A stretch of DNA of 64,000 nucleotides from Polyangiaceae bacterium (GTDB lineage: Bacteria > Myxococcota_A > Polyangia > Polyangiales > Polyangiaceae), in contig JADJYE010000030.1 of NCBI GenBank assembly GCA_016719945.1, positions 124,001-188,000 on the forward strand, in the 5' to 3' direction. How positions within the stretch are numbered: the first letter of the stretch is position 1; every line of letters starts with the position of its first letter. The position numbers and the translations under genes are program-made. Shown piece by piece: positions 49,822 through 58,767 of the stretch. Below the pieces are notes generated by a model. It had not been told where the DNA came from, did no database searches, and saw nothing but the letters and a program-made list of their open reading frames with translations.

Positions 49822-51108
49822 ATGAGTTTCTCCATTGAGTTCGCCGATGATCAGAGCGCGTACGACGCGCGCATCAAGGTGATCGGGTGCGGCGGATCCG
49901 GCGGTAACGCCGTCAACACGATGATCAACTTCGGCCTCGAAGGCGTGGAGTTCATCGTCGTCAACACCGACGCGCAAGCCCTCTCCTCCAGCCTCGCGCC
50001 CAACAAGACCCACATCGGCGCGAACGTCACGCGAGGCCTCGGCGCCGGCGCGGACCCGGAGAAGGGCCGGAAGGCTGCGCTCGAGGACGTGACGCGCCTG
50101 AAGGAGATGATCTCCGGCGCCGACATGGTCTTCGTGACCGCCGGCATGGGCGGCGGGACGGGCACCGGCGCCGCGCCGGTCATCGCTCAGCTGGCGCGCG
50201 AGGAGGGTTGCCTGACGGTCGGTGTCGTCACCAAGCCCTTCCTGTTCGAGGGCAAGCAGCGCTCGCGTCGCGCCGAGATCGGCCTCGCCATGCTCGCTGA
50301 GCACGTCGACACGCTGGTCACCATCCCGAACCAGAAGCTCTTGAGCCTCGGCGACGAGGAGCTCAGCTTCGTCGAGGGGTTCCGCAAGGCGGACGAGGTC
50401 CTGTACCAAGCGATCAAGGGCATCAGCGACCTCATCACGCAGAGCGGGCTCCTCAACGTCGACTTCGCCGACGTGAAGACGGTCATGGCGAACATGGGCC
50501 GCGCGCTCATGGGTACCGGCTGCGCCAAGGGTCAGGGCCGCGCGCGACTCGCCGCGGAGACCGCCGTTAACTCGCCCTTGCTCGACGACCTGTCGGTCGA
50601 GGGCGCGATGGGCGTGCTCATCAACATCGTCGGCGGGCCCGACATGAAGATGAAGGAGATCGAGGAGGCCGCGAGCTACATCCAGGAGCAGGCGCACGAG
50701 GACGCCAACATCATCTTCGGCGCGGCCGTCGACGAGAGCATGGGCGATCTGATGAAGGTGACCGTGATCGCGACCGGCTTCGATCGCGCCAACGACGAGA
50801 TGCACCACCCGCAAGCGCAGTCGATCCGCACGGCGCCGACCACCATGTCGTTCGGCCAGCCGAGCCACGCATCGCTCGCGCAGCAGGCGCAGGCGCAGGC
50901 GCTGCACGCGCACGGTCCGGCCTCGGCGCCCGCGGCGCGGCAGGGCATGCGACCGTCGATCCCCGCCGAGGAGCTCGTCCCGGCGCAGACCCGGCGCGCC
51001 CCCGCGCGCGAGCTCTCGACAGCGAGCGCGCCGCGCGACCGCGCGAGCTTCGTCCCGCCGCTCGACTCGGACTGGGACACGCCCGCGTTCCAGCGCCGAG
51101 GGAGCTGA
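49822..51108 (+). CDS. ftsZ: Cell division GTPase FtsZ
   Basis: 428 residues. ATG 49822 has a GGGAGGA ribosome site seven bases upstream; the frame is open to 49699 but that part lacks family sequence. It has the tubulin-type GTP motif MGGGTGTGAAPVIA and the T7 synergy loop NVDFADVKTVM. A long Ala/Gln/Pro-rich linker ends in the C-terminal peptide DWDTPAFQRRGS, of the PAFxRR type that binds FtsA. A 181-base gap separates it from ftsA and contains two direct copies of TCGATTGA (49695 and 49717) that may belong to a separate ftsZ promoter. Confidence 0.98.
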   Translation: MSFSIEFADDQSAYDARIKVIGCGGSGGNAVNTMINFGLEGVEFIVVNTDAQALSSSLAPNKTHIGANVTRGLGAGADPEKGRKAALEDVTRLKEMISGADMVFVTAGMGGGTGTGAAPVIAQLAREEGCLTVGVVTKPFLFEGKQRSRRAEIGLAMLAEHVDTLVTIPNQKLLSLGDEELSFVEGFRKADEVLYQAIKGISDLITQSGLLNVDFADVKTVMANMGRALMGTGCAKGQGRARLAAETAVNSPLLDDLSVEGAMGVLINIVGGPDMKMKEIEEAASYIQEQAHEDANIIFGAAVDESMGDLMKVTVIATGFDRANDEMHHPQAQSIRTAPTTMSFGQPSHASLAQQAQAQALHAHGPASAPAARQGMRPSIPAEELVPAQTRRAPARELSTASAPRDRASFVPPLDSDWDTPAFQRRGS

Positions 51109-51134
51109 GCGCGCCTCTCGCTCCCCGCGAAATC

Positions 51135-51176
51135 CCAGGCTGCGACGCTCCCGTCGCGGCCTGGCTCGCTTTGTTC
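51135..51176 (+). terminator. Intrinsic terminator after ftsZ
   Basis: A 12-bp stem (CCAGGCTGCGAC with GTCGCGGCCTGG, one G-T pair) and six-base loop end at 51164, followed by the T-rich CTCGCTTTGTTC. It lies 27 bases after the ftsZ stop and should end the dcw transcript. Confidence 0.75.
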
Positions 51177-51192
51177 GCCGCGACCTGGACCG

Positions 51193-51220
51193 TTGACATG
51201 ACCAACGCGCGAATTATGGT
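51193..51220 (+). promoter_or_regulatory. Sigma-70 type promoter of dnaJ
   Basis: TTGACA (51193-51198), a 16-base spacer and TATGGT (51215-51220), 46 bases before the dnaJ ATG and just after the ftsZ terminator. No CIRCE-type inverted repeat was seen. Confidence 0.6.
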
Positions 51221-51265
51221 CGCCCATGCGCGCCCCCTGGGGGGCTCGGCCTCGCGGTCCCCTTT

Positions 51266-52363
51266 ATGTCTGACAAGCGCTGCTACTACGAAGTCCTGGG
51301 CGTCACCAAGACCGCCTCGCAGGACGAGATTCGCAAGGCGTACCGCCAAGCCGCCCTCAAGAACCACCCGGATCGCAACCCAGGTGACGCGGAGGCGGAG
51401 AGCCGCTTCAAGGAGGCCACCGGCGCGTTCCAGGTCTTGTCCGACGACGACAAGCGAGCGCGGTACGATCGCTTCGGCCACGCGGGCGTCGATGGCAGCG
51501 GCGCGCCAGACTTCGGCGCTGACATCTTCAGCCACTTCCAGGACATCTTCTCCGAGTTCTTCGGCGGAGCCCCGGGCGGTCGCAGGGGCGGCCGGCCGCG
51601 GGGCGCCTCGCGAGGCTCGGACCTGCGCGTGCAGCAGCGCCTCTCGCTCAAGGAGTCGTTCACGGGGTGCAAGCGCGAGGTCGGCCTGCGAACGCCGGTC
51701 CCGTGCGAGACCTGTGAGGGCTCCGGCGCCAAGGCCGGGACCAAGCGTCGCACCTGCACGGCCTGCGGCGGCGCCGGCCAGGTCTCGACCGCGCGCGGTT
51801 TCGTCATGTTCACGCAGACGTGCCACGAGTGCGGCGGCGAGGGCTCTGTCGTGAAGACACCGTGCGACGTCTGCCAAGGCGCCGGCCAGGTCGAGAAGTC
51901 GCGCAAGGTGCTCGTCACGTTTCCCGCTGGGATCGACTCGGGCCAGCGGCTGCGCGTGCCCGGACAAGGCATGCCCGGCCATCAGAACGGGCCTGCGGGC
52001 GATCTGTTCGTGGACGTCGAGGTGGCCCAAGACCCGAGCTTCGAGCGCGACGGGCTCGACCTCATCACGCGCCTCAAGGTCTCGGTCGTCGAGGCCGCCC
52101 TCGGGACGACGCGCGAGCTCACGCTCCCCGACGAGACCACCGTATCGGTGGACGTGCCTGCCGGTACTCAGCCGGGAGAGGTGGTGACCACGCGAGGTCG
52201 CGGCGTCCCGCGCATCGACGGGCGCGGTCGCGGCGCGCTCCACGCGGTCGTCCAGGTCGCCATCCCGAAAGATATCTCGCCGCGCGCCCAGGAGCTGTTG
52301 CGTGAGCTCGAGGTCGAGCTGGCGGCCGAGGTCATCGAGGAGCCGAAGGCCCAGACCGCCTGA
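51266..52363 (+). CDS. dnaJ: Chaperone protein DnaJ
   Basis: 365 residues. The J-domain (YYEVLGVTKTASQDEIRKAY, HPD in NHPDRNPGD) is followed by a Gly/Arg-rich stretch, four CxxCxGxG-type zinc motifs (CETCEGSG, CTACGGAG, CHECGGEG, CDVCQGAG) and the C-terminal substrate domains. It stimulates DnaK ATPase. No dnaK or grpE is adjacent, and the gene seems to be transcribed alone. Confidence 0.96.
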   Translation: MSDKRCYYEVLGVTKTASQDEIRKAYRQAALKNHPDRNPGDAEAESRFKEATGAFQVLSDDDKRARYDRFGHAGVDGSGAPDFGADIFSHFQDIFSEFFGGAPGGRRGGRPRGASRGSDLRVQQRLSLKESFTGCKREVGLRTPVPCETCEGSGAKAGTKRRTCTACGGAGQVSTARGFVMFTQTCHECGGEGSVVKTPCDVCQGAGQVEKSRKVLVTFPAGIDSGQRLRVPGQGMPGHQNGPAGDLFVDVEVAQDPSFERDGLDLITRLKVSVVEAALGTTRELTLPDETTVSVDVPAGTQPGEVVTTRGRGVPRIDGRGRGALHAVVQVAIPKDISPRAQELLRELEVELAAEVIEEPKAQTA

Positions 52364-52378
52364 CCCGCCCGCTCGTGC

Positions 52379-53542
52379 TCACCGCTCGAGGCCGACCCAC
52401 GCGCCGGTGCAAGCGAGGGCGAAGGCGACCGGCGCCAGCGCGAGCCCAAACACGACCGCGATGGGCGCCGCCAGCCCCAGGAGCACGACCAGGCCGACGA
52501 TCGCCACCGAGGCACCGAGCGCCGGCTCGAGCACGCTCTGCGCGGCCGACGCGCGCGCGACGAGGTACCCGGAGAAGGGGAACGCGCCCAGCACACCCGT
52601 GCCCAACAAGACGAGCGGCGCCGCGCTCTGATCGAACGACGAGGCCTCGTCGACCGCCGCGAAGTCGACGCCGGTGCGGTGACCCAAGAGGACCGTGCCT
52701 GCCACCATCGACAGCAGGACGCCGACGGTCACGAACGCACCGAGCACGATCCAGCGCAGCGCCACCGGTCGGTCCGGTCTTCGCAGCAGCGCCCTCTCGA
52801 GCTCCTCGATGGATGGGGCGTTCACGCGCAGCAGCTGCGACAGGCGCCTCTTGCTGGGGGACTCGGACATCCGCAGCAGATCGCGGCGCGCGACCAGCGC
52901 GGTCAGGGCCCCCGAGCCGACCAGCGGCACCGCGGCCCAGGTCGCGATCGGCCCTCGCGAAAAGAGGAGGTGGCTCGCGACGCCGCCGAAGACCACGGCC
53001 GCCACGAAGGTCCGCCCGAAGCCTGCCCCGCCGATGGTGCGCCGCCGCTGACGCGCGATCGCGAAGCCCCACAGCGCGGACAGCGACACGTGGGCGATCG
53101 CGTCGAGCGCCAGACGAACACCCAGCAGCGCGTCGAAGGGCCGCGTCGTCAGGCGTCGCGCCGTCTCCGCGGCCGCGAACCCGATCGCCGCTCCCATCGC
53201 GATCCGCATCCCGTCGTACGGTCGCTTCAGCCCACGCGAACGCAGCGGGTAGACGATGGCTGCGAGCCGAAGGCTCTCGTCGAGCGGCGAAAGGACGAAC
53301 AGCGCGAACGCGATAGACACGATGTCGGTCGAGCCCTCCGTGGCCTCGCGCACCCCCAGCTCGGCGCTCGCGAGGCCGCGCACCGCGAACGAGACGCCGA
53401 ACGCGATCACGCCGAGCAGCGTCGCGAGCGCGCCCGGCAAGAACACGCTGAAGCCGCGCCTCGTGCGCTCCCACAGCGGCGCGGCGAGCAAGAACGCCGC
53501 GACGACGACCGCGATGACAATGGCGACGTTCGGACCTCGCAC
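52379..53542 (-). CDS. PrsW-like polytopic membrane protein (possible intramembrane protease)
   Basis: 387 residues from a GTG, with about nine hydrophobic helices. It has three spaced motifs similar to the PrsW family: PLDESLRL (for EExxK), GFAAAETARRL (for GFAxxEN) and HVSLSALWGFAIA (for HxxFT...G). The first Glu is Asp and the Lys is Arg, so membership is distant and proteolytic activity is unproven. The extra C-terminal half (after about residue 235) is not part of the family. PrsW proteins cut anti-sigma factors; none is adjacent here. The gene stands eight bases after the putative outer-membrane protein gene (minus strand). Confidence 0.55.
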   Translation of the reverse strand: MRGPNVAIVIAVVVAAFLLAAPLWERTRRGFSVFLPGALATLLGVIAFGVSFAVRGLASAELGVREATEGSTDIVSIAFALFVLSPLDESLRLAAIVYPLRSRGLKRPYDGMRIAMGAAIGFAAAETARRLTTRPFDALLGVRLALDAIAHVSLSALWGFAIARQRRRTIGGAGFGRTFVAAVVFGGVASHLLFSRGPIATWAAVPLVGSGALTALVARRDLLRMSESPSKRRLSQLLRVNAPSIEELERALLRRPDRPVALRWIVLGAFVTVGVLLSMVAGTVLLGHRTGVDFAAVDEASSFDQSAAPLVLLGTGVLGAFPFSGYLVARASAAQSVLEPALGASVAIVGLVVLLGLAAPIAVVFGLALAPVAFALACTGAWVGLER

Positions 53543-53549
53543 GCGCTCG

Positions 53550-54488
53550 TCAGAAGTGTAGGCCCACCGACCCCTGGAGGGCGAAGGAGGCGCCGTACCC
53601 GGAGCCCTCGAGCGCGAGCAGCTGCTCGCGCGCGGCGGGCAGATCGCCGATGTCCGGGTCCTGCTGGATCTCCTGGATCTGCGCAGGATCGAGCCCAGGT
53701 CGGGTGAGGCCCATGAAATCGAAGGACGCGTGCGCGCCGAGCGAGATGATGTGGTGCGGGTAGAAATCGACGCCGGCGCCGGCGCGGACGTAGAAGCCGT
53801 GGATGGAGATGTCCTCGGGGATCAAGCTGTCGAAGTTTGCGACGGCGGCATACCCCGCGCCGAGATCGAAGCGCGGCTCGACGATGCCGATCGGGATACG
53901 GAAGCCGAGCTCGCCGCCCACGCGACCCATCTGCCACTCCTCGAAGAAGCTGAGCCGCGCGCGCGCGCCCAGGGTGAGAAAGACGATCTGCGCGCCGATT
54001 CCTGCGCTCATCACGCCGCCGTTCGACTCGGTCTCCACGAGGCCGACCGAGAAGTTCTGCTCGTCGATGTTGAAGGTCTGCAGGCCGATGTGCTCGTAGC
54101 CGCCTTGGACCTCGAACCAGAACCAGTCGAGGCCTCTGCCCGAGTCCTTCTCCTTCGCGGCGTCGAGCTCGGCGTTCACGTCTTCTTGCGGTGGCTCGAG
54201 CGTGGTGCTCGCCGCGGCCGTCGAGGGCGCGGTCGTCGTGGGCAGCGGCGGCGGAGGCTTCACGCCGCCCGCCTCCATCCCGGGCCACGGGTCGACGGGG
54301 GGCGTCGGCGCGGGGGGCGGATCTTGCGGCGTCGGGGGAGGCGGATCGGCCGGTTGGGTCGCGCCCGGGGGGGGCTGAGGCGGCAGCGGATCGACCGGGG
54401 CCGGCGGGATGGGGTCCGCCGGCTGCTGAGCCATCGCGCCGAGCGGCCATGAAGCGAGAAGGAACGCAAGCACACGCGATGCGCGCAT
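53550..54488 (-). CDS. Putative outer-membrane beta-barrel protein with proline-rich N-terminus
   Basis: 312 residues. Signal peptide (MRASRVLAFLLASWPLGAMA) followed by a Pro/Thr-rich region (about 22-90), then alternating amphipathic strands (WFWFEVQGGYEHIGLQTF, GGELGFRIPIGIVEPRF, FYVRAGAGVDFYP) and a last residue Phe, as outer-membrane barrels have. No specific family is recognised. It may form an envelope module with its two neighbours on the same strand. Confidence 0.65.
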   Translation of the reverse strand: MRASRVLAFLLASWPLGAMAQQPADPIPPAPVDPLPPQPPPGATQPADPPPPTPQDPPPAPTPPVDPWPGMEAGGVKPPPPLPTTTAPSTAAASTTLEPPQEDVNAELDAAKEKDSGRGLDWFWFEVQGGYEHIGLQTFNIDEQNFSVGLVETESNGGVMSAGIGAQIVFLTLGARARLSFFEEWQMGRVGGELGFRIPIGIVEPRFDLGAGYAAVANFDSLIPEDISIHGFYVRAGAGVDFYPHHIISLGAHASFDFMGLTRPGLDPAQIQEIQQDPDIGDLPAAREQLLALEGSGYGASFALQGSVGLHF

Positions 54489-54530
54489 GCTGATCAGGCT
54501 AGCACCGTGGCCAGGCGCCGGGCGCCGGGT

Positions 54531-55646
54531 TTACGGCAGGGGAGGGGGCGAAGCAGGTGGAGGCGCCGTCGTCGGTGGTGCACCCGGTCGCGCGCTCGCG
54601 GTCGGCTCCGCCGTCGCCGCGCGCGCGGTCGCCGTCGAAACAGGCTGTACAGCCGCGACGACCACCACGAAGGTGACCGAGCGCCCGCTGCGAAGCGTGA
54701 ACGTCCCGAGGCCGCGGCGCGTGGCGCCGTCATAGGAGAACGCCAGCTCGATCTCGTCACCGGCCGGGCGCTGGGGACCGTCCGTGATCTTCGCCTTCAC
54801 CTTCAAGCGCAAGACGCCCGCGCCCACCGGCTCGCCGGGGAGCGCCAGCTTCGTCACGAGCGCGCTCGCCGCTCGGCGCAGCGACGCGGTCAGCGCGGAC
54901 TCCCGGGGGCCAGCGGGCAAGGGCGGCTCGCTCTCGGGCTTGACCACCCGCCCCGCCTCGCTCAGCGTGATCTCGAAGGCCAGCTCCTGGGACTCTCCCG
55001 TCTCGGCGTCGGCCCAGCTCTCGAGGTCAGCCGCGTATCGCGGCAGCTCCTTGGTGAAGCGCGCGGCCAGATCCGGCGCCTTCTCGCGCGCCTCTGCCGG
55101 GGCCGCGGCCGCGCTCGGCGCGTCGCCCGAGCCCGAGCCGCTGGGCGTCATGCTCGAGGCCGGGGTCGTCCCGCTTCCGGCTTCGAGGATCGCGTTCTCG
55201 ACCGCTGTGGGCGCTTCCGGCTTGGGCATCGGCGGGCGAACCCGCACCGCCACGAGCTCGTTCACCAAGGCCGGCTGCGGCTTTCTGCCGGCGGCCTCCG
55301 GTGGCGGCGGCGCGGCCTCAGGCGTCACGGCAGCCGGCGCCGCGATGGGCGCGTGGACCGCCTGGACGGGCGCATCGCTCACGTCGGCCACCGGGACGTC
55401 GCTGCCCGGCTCCGACTCCACCCAGGTCATCGCGTCGACAGGTGGCGGCGGAGCGTGCCCCCTTCGCTCCTCCTCGAGCTGCCATGGCGCGATCCACAGG
55501 GCGGCGAAGGCGGCCGCGATCAGGGCGTGCGCGACGCCTGACCCGAGGCACGCGAGCGCGGCGAGCCCCGCCGAGCGTTGCTCTAGCAAAGCCCCGTAGA
55601 CCCGCGCCGGCGCGAGGCCGACCGTCGCAGCGCGGGTCCCGGTCAT
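54531..55646 (-). CDS. TonB-like single-pass membrane protein
   Basis: 371 residues from ATG 55646; the frame is open further up but overlaps tsaB on the other strand. One membrane helix (about 29-52, ALACLGSGVAHALIAAAFAALW), a Pro/Ala-rich stretch, a helical segment (DLAARFTKELPRYAADLESWADAE) and a beta-type C-terminal domain (LAFEITLSEAGRVVKPESEP, VLRLKVKAKITDG). The shape is TonB-like, but the classical TonB motif YP is absent. It could span the periplasm to reach the outer-membrane protein coded next. The distance to the divergent tsaB is about 110 bases. Confidence 0.5.
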   Translation of the reverse strand: MTGTRAATVGLAPARVYGALLEQRSAGLAALACLGSGVAHALIAAAFAALWIAPWQLEEERRGHAPPPPVDAMTWVESEPGSDVPVADVSDAPVQAVHAPIAAPAAVTPEAAPPPPEAAGRKPQPALVNELVAVRVRPPMPKPEAPTAVENAILEAGSGTTPASSMTPSGSGSGDAPSAAAAPAEAREKAPDLAARFTKELPRYAADLESWADAETGESQELAFEITLSEAGRVVKPESEPPLPAGPRESALTASLRRAASALVTKLALPGEPVGAGVLRLKVKAKITDGPQRPAGDEIELAFSYDGATRRGLGTFTLRSGRSVTFVVVVAAVQPVSTATARAATAEPTASARPGAPPTTAPPPASPPPLP

Positions 55647-55758
55647 GCTTGATCTCCTACCACCGAACTCGATGACTGACACTTCGCGGGGCCCCGCGGT
55701 TCCCGGCTCGAGCGTCATGGAGTTCCGTCCGGCGCCGGCCGGCGGTAGGGTCCGGCCG

Positions 55759-56463
55759 ATGCTCGTGCTCGCACTGTCGACGTCGACGCCGCGCGGCAGC
55801 GTCGCCCTCGTGCGGGACGGCGAGGTCCTCGGGCGCGCGGTCCATTCGGAGCTTCGCGCCCACGCCGAGCGGCTGTTCGCGGGGATCGACGAGGTCTGCG
55901 CGCGGGCGGGGGTCCTGCGCCGCCAGATCGAGCTGGTCGCCTGTGACGTGGGGCCGGGCTCGTTCACCGGAGTGCGCGTCGCGGTGGCCGCCGCGATGGG
56001 CATCTCGATCTCGCTCGACGTCCCCGCCGTGGGCGTCGCTTCGGTCGAGGCGATGGCGGCGGCCGCGCTCGCAGGCGCGCCGGTCGGGGCGCGGGCGCTC
56101 GCCGCGCTCGACGCCCAGAAAGACGAGCTCTTCATCGGCGACTACCAGCTCGACCCCAGCGGCGCGCTGCGCGAGGTGACGTCGATCGTCGCGATGACGC
56201 GCTCGGCGGCCGCTCCTCACCTCGCGCGCGCAATGCAGCTGGGTCACCTCGTGGTCGGCGCAGGTACCGCGCTCGCCGGTGTCGAGGCGTCGATATCCAC
56301 CGAAGCGGTCACGCTGCCCGACGCCGCCTTCGTCGCCCACCTCGGCGTGCTGCGGGCGAGCGCGGCCCTGCGCCACGGGTCGCTCGCGCCGGTGTATGTG
56401 AGGCCTCCAGACATCACCCTGTCGGGTCCCGTTGCTCATCGCCCGACGGGACCTTCAGTGTAG
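55759..56463 (+). CDS. tsaB: tRNA threonylcarbamoyladenosine synthesis protein TsaB
   Basis: 234 residues from ATG 55759, which gives MLVLALSTSTPRGSVALVRD, the family start; an upstream ATG at 55645 adds a non-conserved lead. The signature VGPGSFTGVRVAVAAAMGI is present. TsaB is the scaffold partner of TsaD (with TsaE) for t6A37 in ANN-decoding tRNAs. The ATPase gene tsaE and tsaD are not in the window. Confidence 0.94.
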   Translation: MLVLALSTSTPRGSVALVRDGEVLGRAVHSELRAHAERLFAGIDEVCARAGVLRRQIELVACDVGPGSFTGVRVAVAAAMGISISLDVPAVGVASVEAMAAAALAGAPVGARALAALDAQKDELFIGDYQLDPSGALREVTSIVAMTRSAAAPHLARAMQLGHLVVGAGTALAGVEASISTEAVTLPDAAFVAHLGVLRASAALRHGSLAPVYVRPPDITLSGPVAHRPTGPSV

Positions 56464-56475
56464 GATTCGTCGAAC

Positions 56476-57213
56476 ATGTCGGAGGTCTCCGCCGCGCTGG
56501 CAAGCGAGGAAGCGACGCACGAAGACGGCGGCCCGGACGGGCCTGCTTCCCAAGGCGAGCGCCTGCGCGCCCGGTTCGGCCGCCGCTTTGCGCCAGGCGA
56601 CGTCATCTTCCGTGAAGGGGAGGAGGGCTCGTGCGCGTTCCTCCTCGAGGAGGGGCGCGTCCGGCTCATCAAGCGCGTCCGGGGCGTCGAGCGGTCGCTG
56701 ATGGTGCTCAAGCCGGGAGACTTGTTCGGGGAGTCCGCGCTGCTGAACGGCGCGCCGCGCTCGTCGACCGCGATCGCCCTGTCCGGCGGCCTCGCGCTGT
56801 CGCTCGATCAGGCGACCCTGCAGAACTTGCTCGAGCGAAACCCCGTCGTCGCCTCTCGGCTCGTCAAGCAGCTCGTCCGTCGTCTGCGGGACGCCGAGGA
56901 CCAGATCGAGATCATGATGCTCTCGGACACCCAGTCCAAGGTCGTCAGCGCGCTGCTCAAGCTCGCGCAGAACCACATGGAGTCGACGCTCAACGGGGCC
57001 CTGTCGTTCTCGATCTCCCCGATGGAGCTGTCGACCCGGGTCGGCCTCGACGTCGACACCGTCAAGCGAGTCGTCCAGGAGCTTCGCGAGGGGCAGTACA
57101 TCCGAGTCTCCGAGGAGCGCCTCGAGATCCCAGATATCGACGCCTTGCGGCGCCTGTTCGCGCTGCTCGGCGTGAAGGACGAGATCCGCGGCGCGCCGGA
57201 GGACCCTGGCTGA
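56476..57213 (+). CDS. Crp/Fnr-family transcriptional regulator
   Basis: 245 residues. A cyclic-nucleotide-binding fold (about 35-145, FAPGDVIFREGEEGS; PGDLFGESALLNGAPRSSTA) with the GE-x(6)-R-S-like phosphate-binding part of Crp is followed by a winged helix (about 170-230; ISPMELSTRVGLDVDTVKRVVQ). There are no N-terminal cysteines for an FNR-type cluster. Ligand and targets are unknown. The start is 12 bases after tsaB. Confidence 0.92.
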   Translation: MSEVSAALASEEATHEDGGPDGPASQGERLRARFGRRFAPGDVIFREGEEGSCAFLLEEGRVRLIKRVRGVERSLMVLKPGDLFGESALLNGAPRSSTAIALSGGLALSLDQATLQNLLERNPVVASRLVKQLVRRLRDAEDQIEIMMLSDTQSKVVSALLKLAQNHMESTLNGALSFSISPMELSTRVGLDVDTVKRVVQELREGQYIRVSEERLEIPDIDALRRLFALLGVKDEIRGAPEDPG

Positions 57214-57273
57214 GCCGGGGGCTCCGCGGAAAATTTGGCCCACCCGCAGGCCTTGCCGTACGCGGGACGGGCC

Positions 57274-58140
57274 ATGAGCTTCGATCCCCGCACCTGGGTC
57301 TTGTCCGCGTCCGTCCTGTGCGTCGCGAGCGGGTGCGTCGGCTCCTCCGACGCCGTCGCCGACCCGCAGAGCGTCGCCATCTACGACGTCGCGAACGACG
57401 AGTTTCGCAAGGGTCGGTACCGCGAGGCGCTGCAGAAGGTGAACGAGGCGCTCGAGGTCGACTCCGACAACGCGGACGCACAGCACCTCGGCGCCCTAAT
57501 TTACGTGGCGTTCTGTGCCCGCGGGGTCGAGTCTGCCGACTGTCGGTTCGAGGAGGCCGAGCGCATGGCGCGCCGGGCGGTGCGGGCGAACAGCGAGCTG
57601 CGTGACGCGACGAACACCCTCGGCGTCATCCTCATCCACCAGAAGAAGTACGACGACGCGATCGAGGTGCTCAAGCCGCTCACCACCGACATCCTCTATC
57701 CCTCGCCCCAGACCTCGTGGGGCAACCTCGGCCTGGCCTACCTCGAGAAGGGCGCTCACGACGAGGCCATCGACGCGCTCCGCCGCTCGGTGGCGGCGCA
57801 GCCCGCCTTCTGCGTCGGCAACTACCGCCTCGGGCTCGCCTATGAGAAGAAGGGCGACAAGAAGGCGGCCCGAGAGGCCTTCCGCCGCGCGGTCGAGACG
57901 GAGCGCCCGGGCTGCCAGAAGATCCAGGAGGCGTGGGAGGCGCGAGGCCGCGTCGAGGCGAAGCTCGGGATGACGAACGACGCGCGTGAGTCCCTCGCCA
58001 CCTGCGCGAAGGTCGCGCCGGGCACCCAGCTCGCGTCGCGCTGCGAGGGCGCGCTGAAGGCGCTCGAGGCCGCTCCGCCGACCGAGGCCGCCCACACGTC
58101 GGCGGTGTCGCCTGCGGTGGTTGGCGCTGCAACGAATTGA
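57274..58140 (+). CDS. PilW/Tgl-like TPR lipoprotein
   Basis: 288 residues. The ATG at 57274 gives a lipoprotein signal (VLSASVLCVASGC). It is followed by about six TPR repeats (FRKGRYREALQKVNEALEVD, KKYDDAIEVLKPLTTD, YLEKGAHDEAIDALRRSV, KKGDKKAAREAFRRAVE). The PilF/PilW family, Tgl in Myxococcus, helps assemble the type IV pilus secretin PilQ in the outer membrane. In many proteobacteria the gene precedes rodZ, as it does here (a RodZ-like gene follows), which supports the call. Confidence 0.8.
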   Translation: MSFDPRTWVLSASVLCVASGCVGSSDAVADPQSVAIYDVANDEFRKGRYREALQKVNEALEVDSDNADAQHLGALIYVAFCARGVESADCRFEEAERMARRAVRANSELRDATNTLGVILIHQKKYDDAIEVLKPLTTDILYPSPQTSWGNLGLAYLEKGAHDEAIDALRRSVAAQPAFCVGNYRLGLAYEKKGDKKAAREAFRRAVETERPGCQKIQEAWEARGRVEAKLGMTNDARESLATCAKVAPGTQLASRCEGALKALEAAPPTEAAHTSAVSPAVVGAATN

Positions 58141-58180
58141 TGGGTCCCTCCCTCCTGCCCTGAACGCATCGACCCCTGCC

Positions 58181-58192
58181 CGAAAGCTTTCG
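58181..58192. repeat. 12-base perfect palindrome CGAAAGCTTTCG
   Basis: Located in the 168-base gap between the TPR lipoprotein gene and the RodZ-like gene; AT-richer sequence (AAAATGTAAAGGG) follows. It could be an operator or chance. Confidence 0.35.
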
Positions 58193-58308
58193 AAAATGTA
58201 AAGGGTTCAAATCGACTCCAAGATCCGCTACCACCGTTCGGCCTTGGTCGGCGTCCCTCTGTCAGGGGACCTGAGCAGGGCTCGGTGAGGCACCGCTCGA
58301 AGGAGCTC

Positions 58309-58767
58309 ATGGAGTCGATCGGCCGATACCTGAAGAGCATGCGGGAAACGCAGGGCATGAGCGTCGAAGAGATCGCTCGAGCCACACGCATCCCCATGGT
58401 CTCGATCGAGAACATCGAGTCCGACCACTTCGATGACCTGCCCGCCGAGGTGTTCGTGCGCGGGTTCCTCCGCGCGTATGCGCGCGCGGTCCAGGTGCCT
58501 GCCGACGACGTGCTCGCCCGTTACACCGCGAGCCGGCGCGTCGCGACCGTCACACCGCTCCCCCTCGCGGCCCCCGAGGGGCGCCGCTCCTCGGGCCGCC
58601 GAGTCGGCGTCGCCATCGCTTTCGTCTTGCTGCTGATCCTCTTCACCGTCGCGATCAGCATCGTGCTGCGACCGCGCGGTCAGGGCGTGCCGCGCGAGCT
58701 GTCCAGCGCGCCCACGCCCAGCGTCGAGCTCCAGCCCAGCGTGTCCTCGCCGCGCTCGGGCGTTTGA
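58309..58767 (+). CDS. RodZ-like helix-turn-helix membrane protein
   Basis: 152 residues from ATG 58309, preceded by AGGAG. It has a cytoplasmic HTH_25-type domain (IGRYLKSMRETQGMSVEEIARATRI, then FDDLPAEVFVRGFLRAYA, the RodZ signature), one membrane helix (about 105-125, VGVAIAFVLLLILFTVAISIVL) and a short Ser/Pro-rich tail. RodZ proteins usually have a longer periplasmic domain; this one is short. RodZ links MreB to the cell wall machinery. Confidence 0.82.
   Translation: MESIGRYLKSMRETQGMSVEEIARATRIPMVSIENIESDHFDDLPAEVFVRGFLRAYARAVQVPADDVLARYTASRRVATVTPLPLAAPEGRRSSGRRVGVAIAFVLLLILFTVAISIVLRPRGQGVPRELSSAPTPSVELQPSVSSPRSGV

Noticed and set aside
58203..58225. tRNA-like T-loop (GGGTTCAAATC) followed by CCA
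   Set aside because: The flanking bases do not pair as a T-stem and no D or anticodon arms can be folded upstream.
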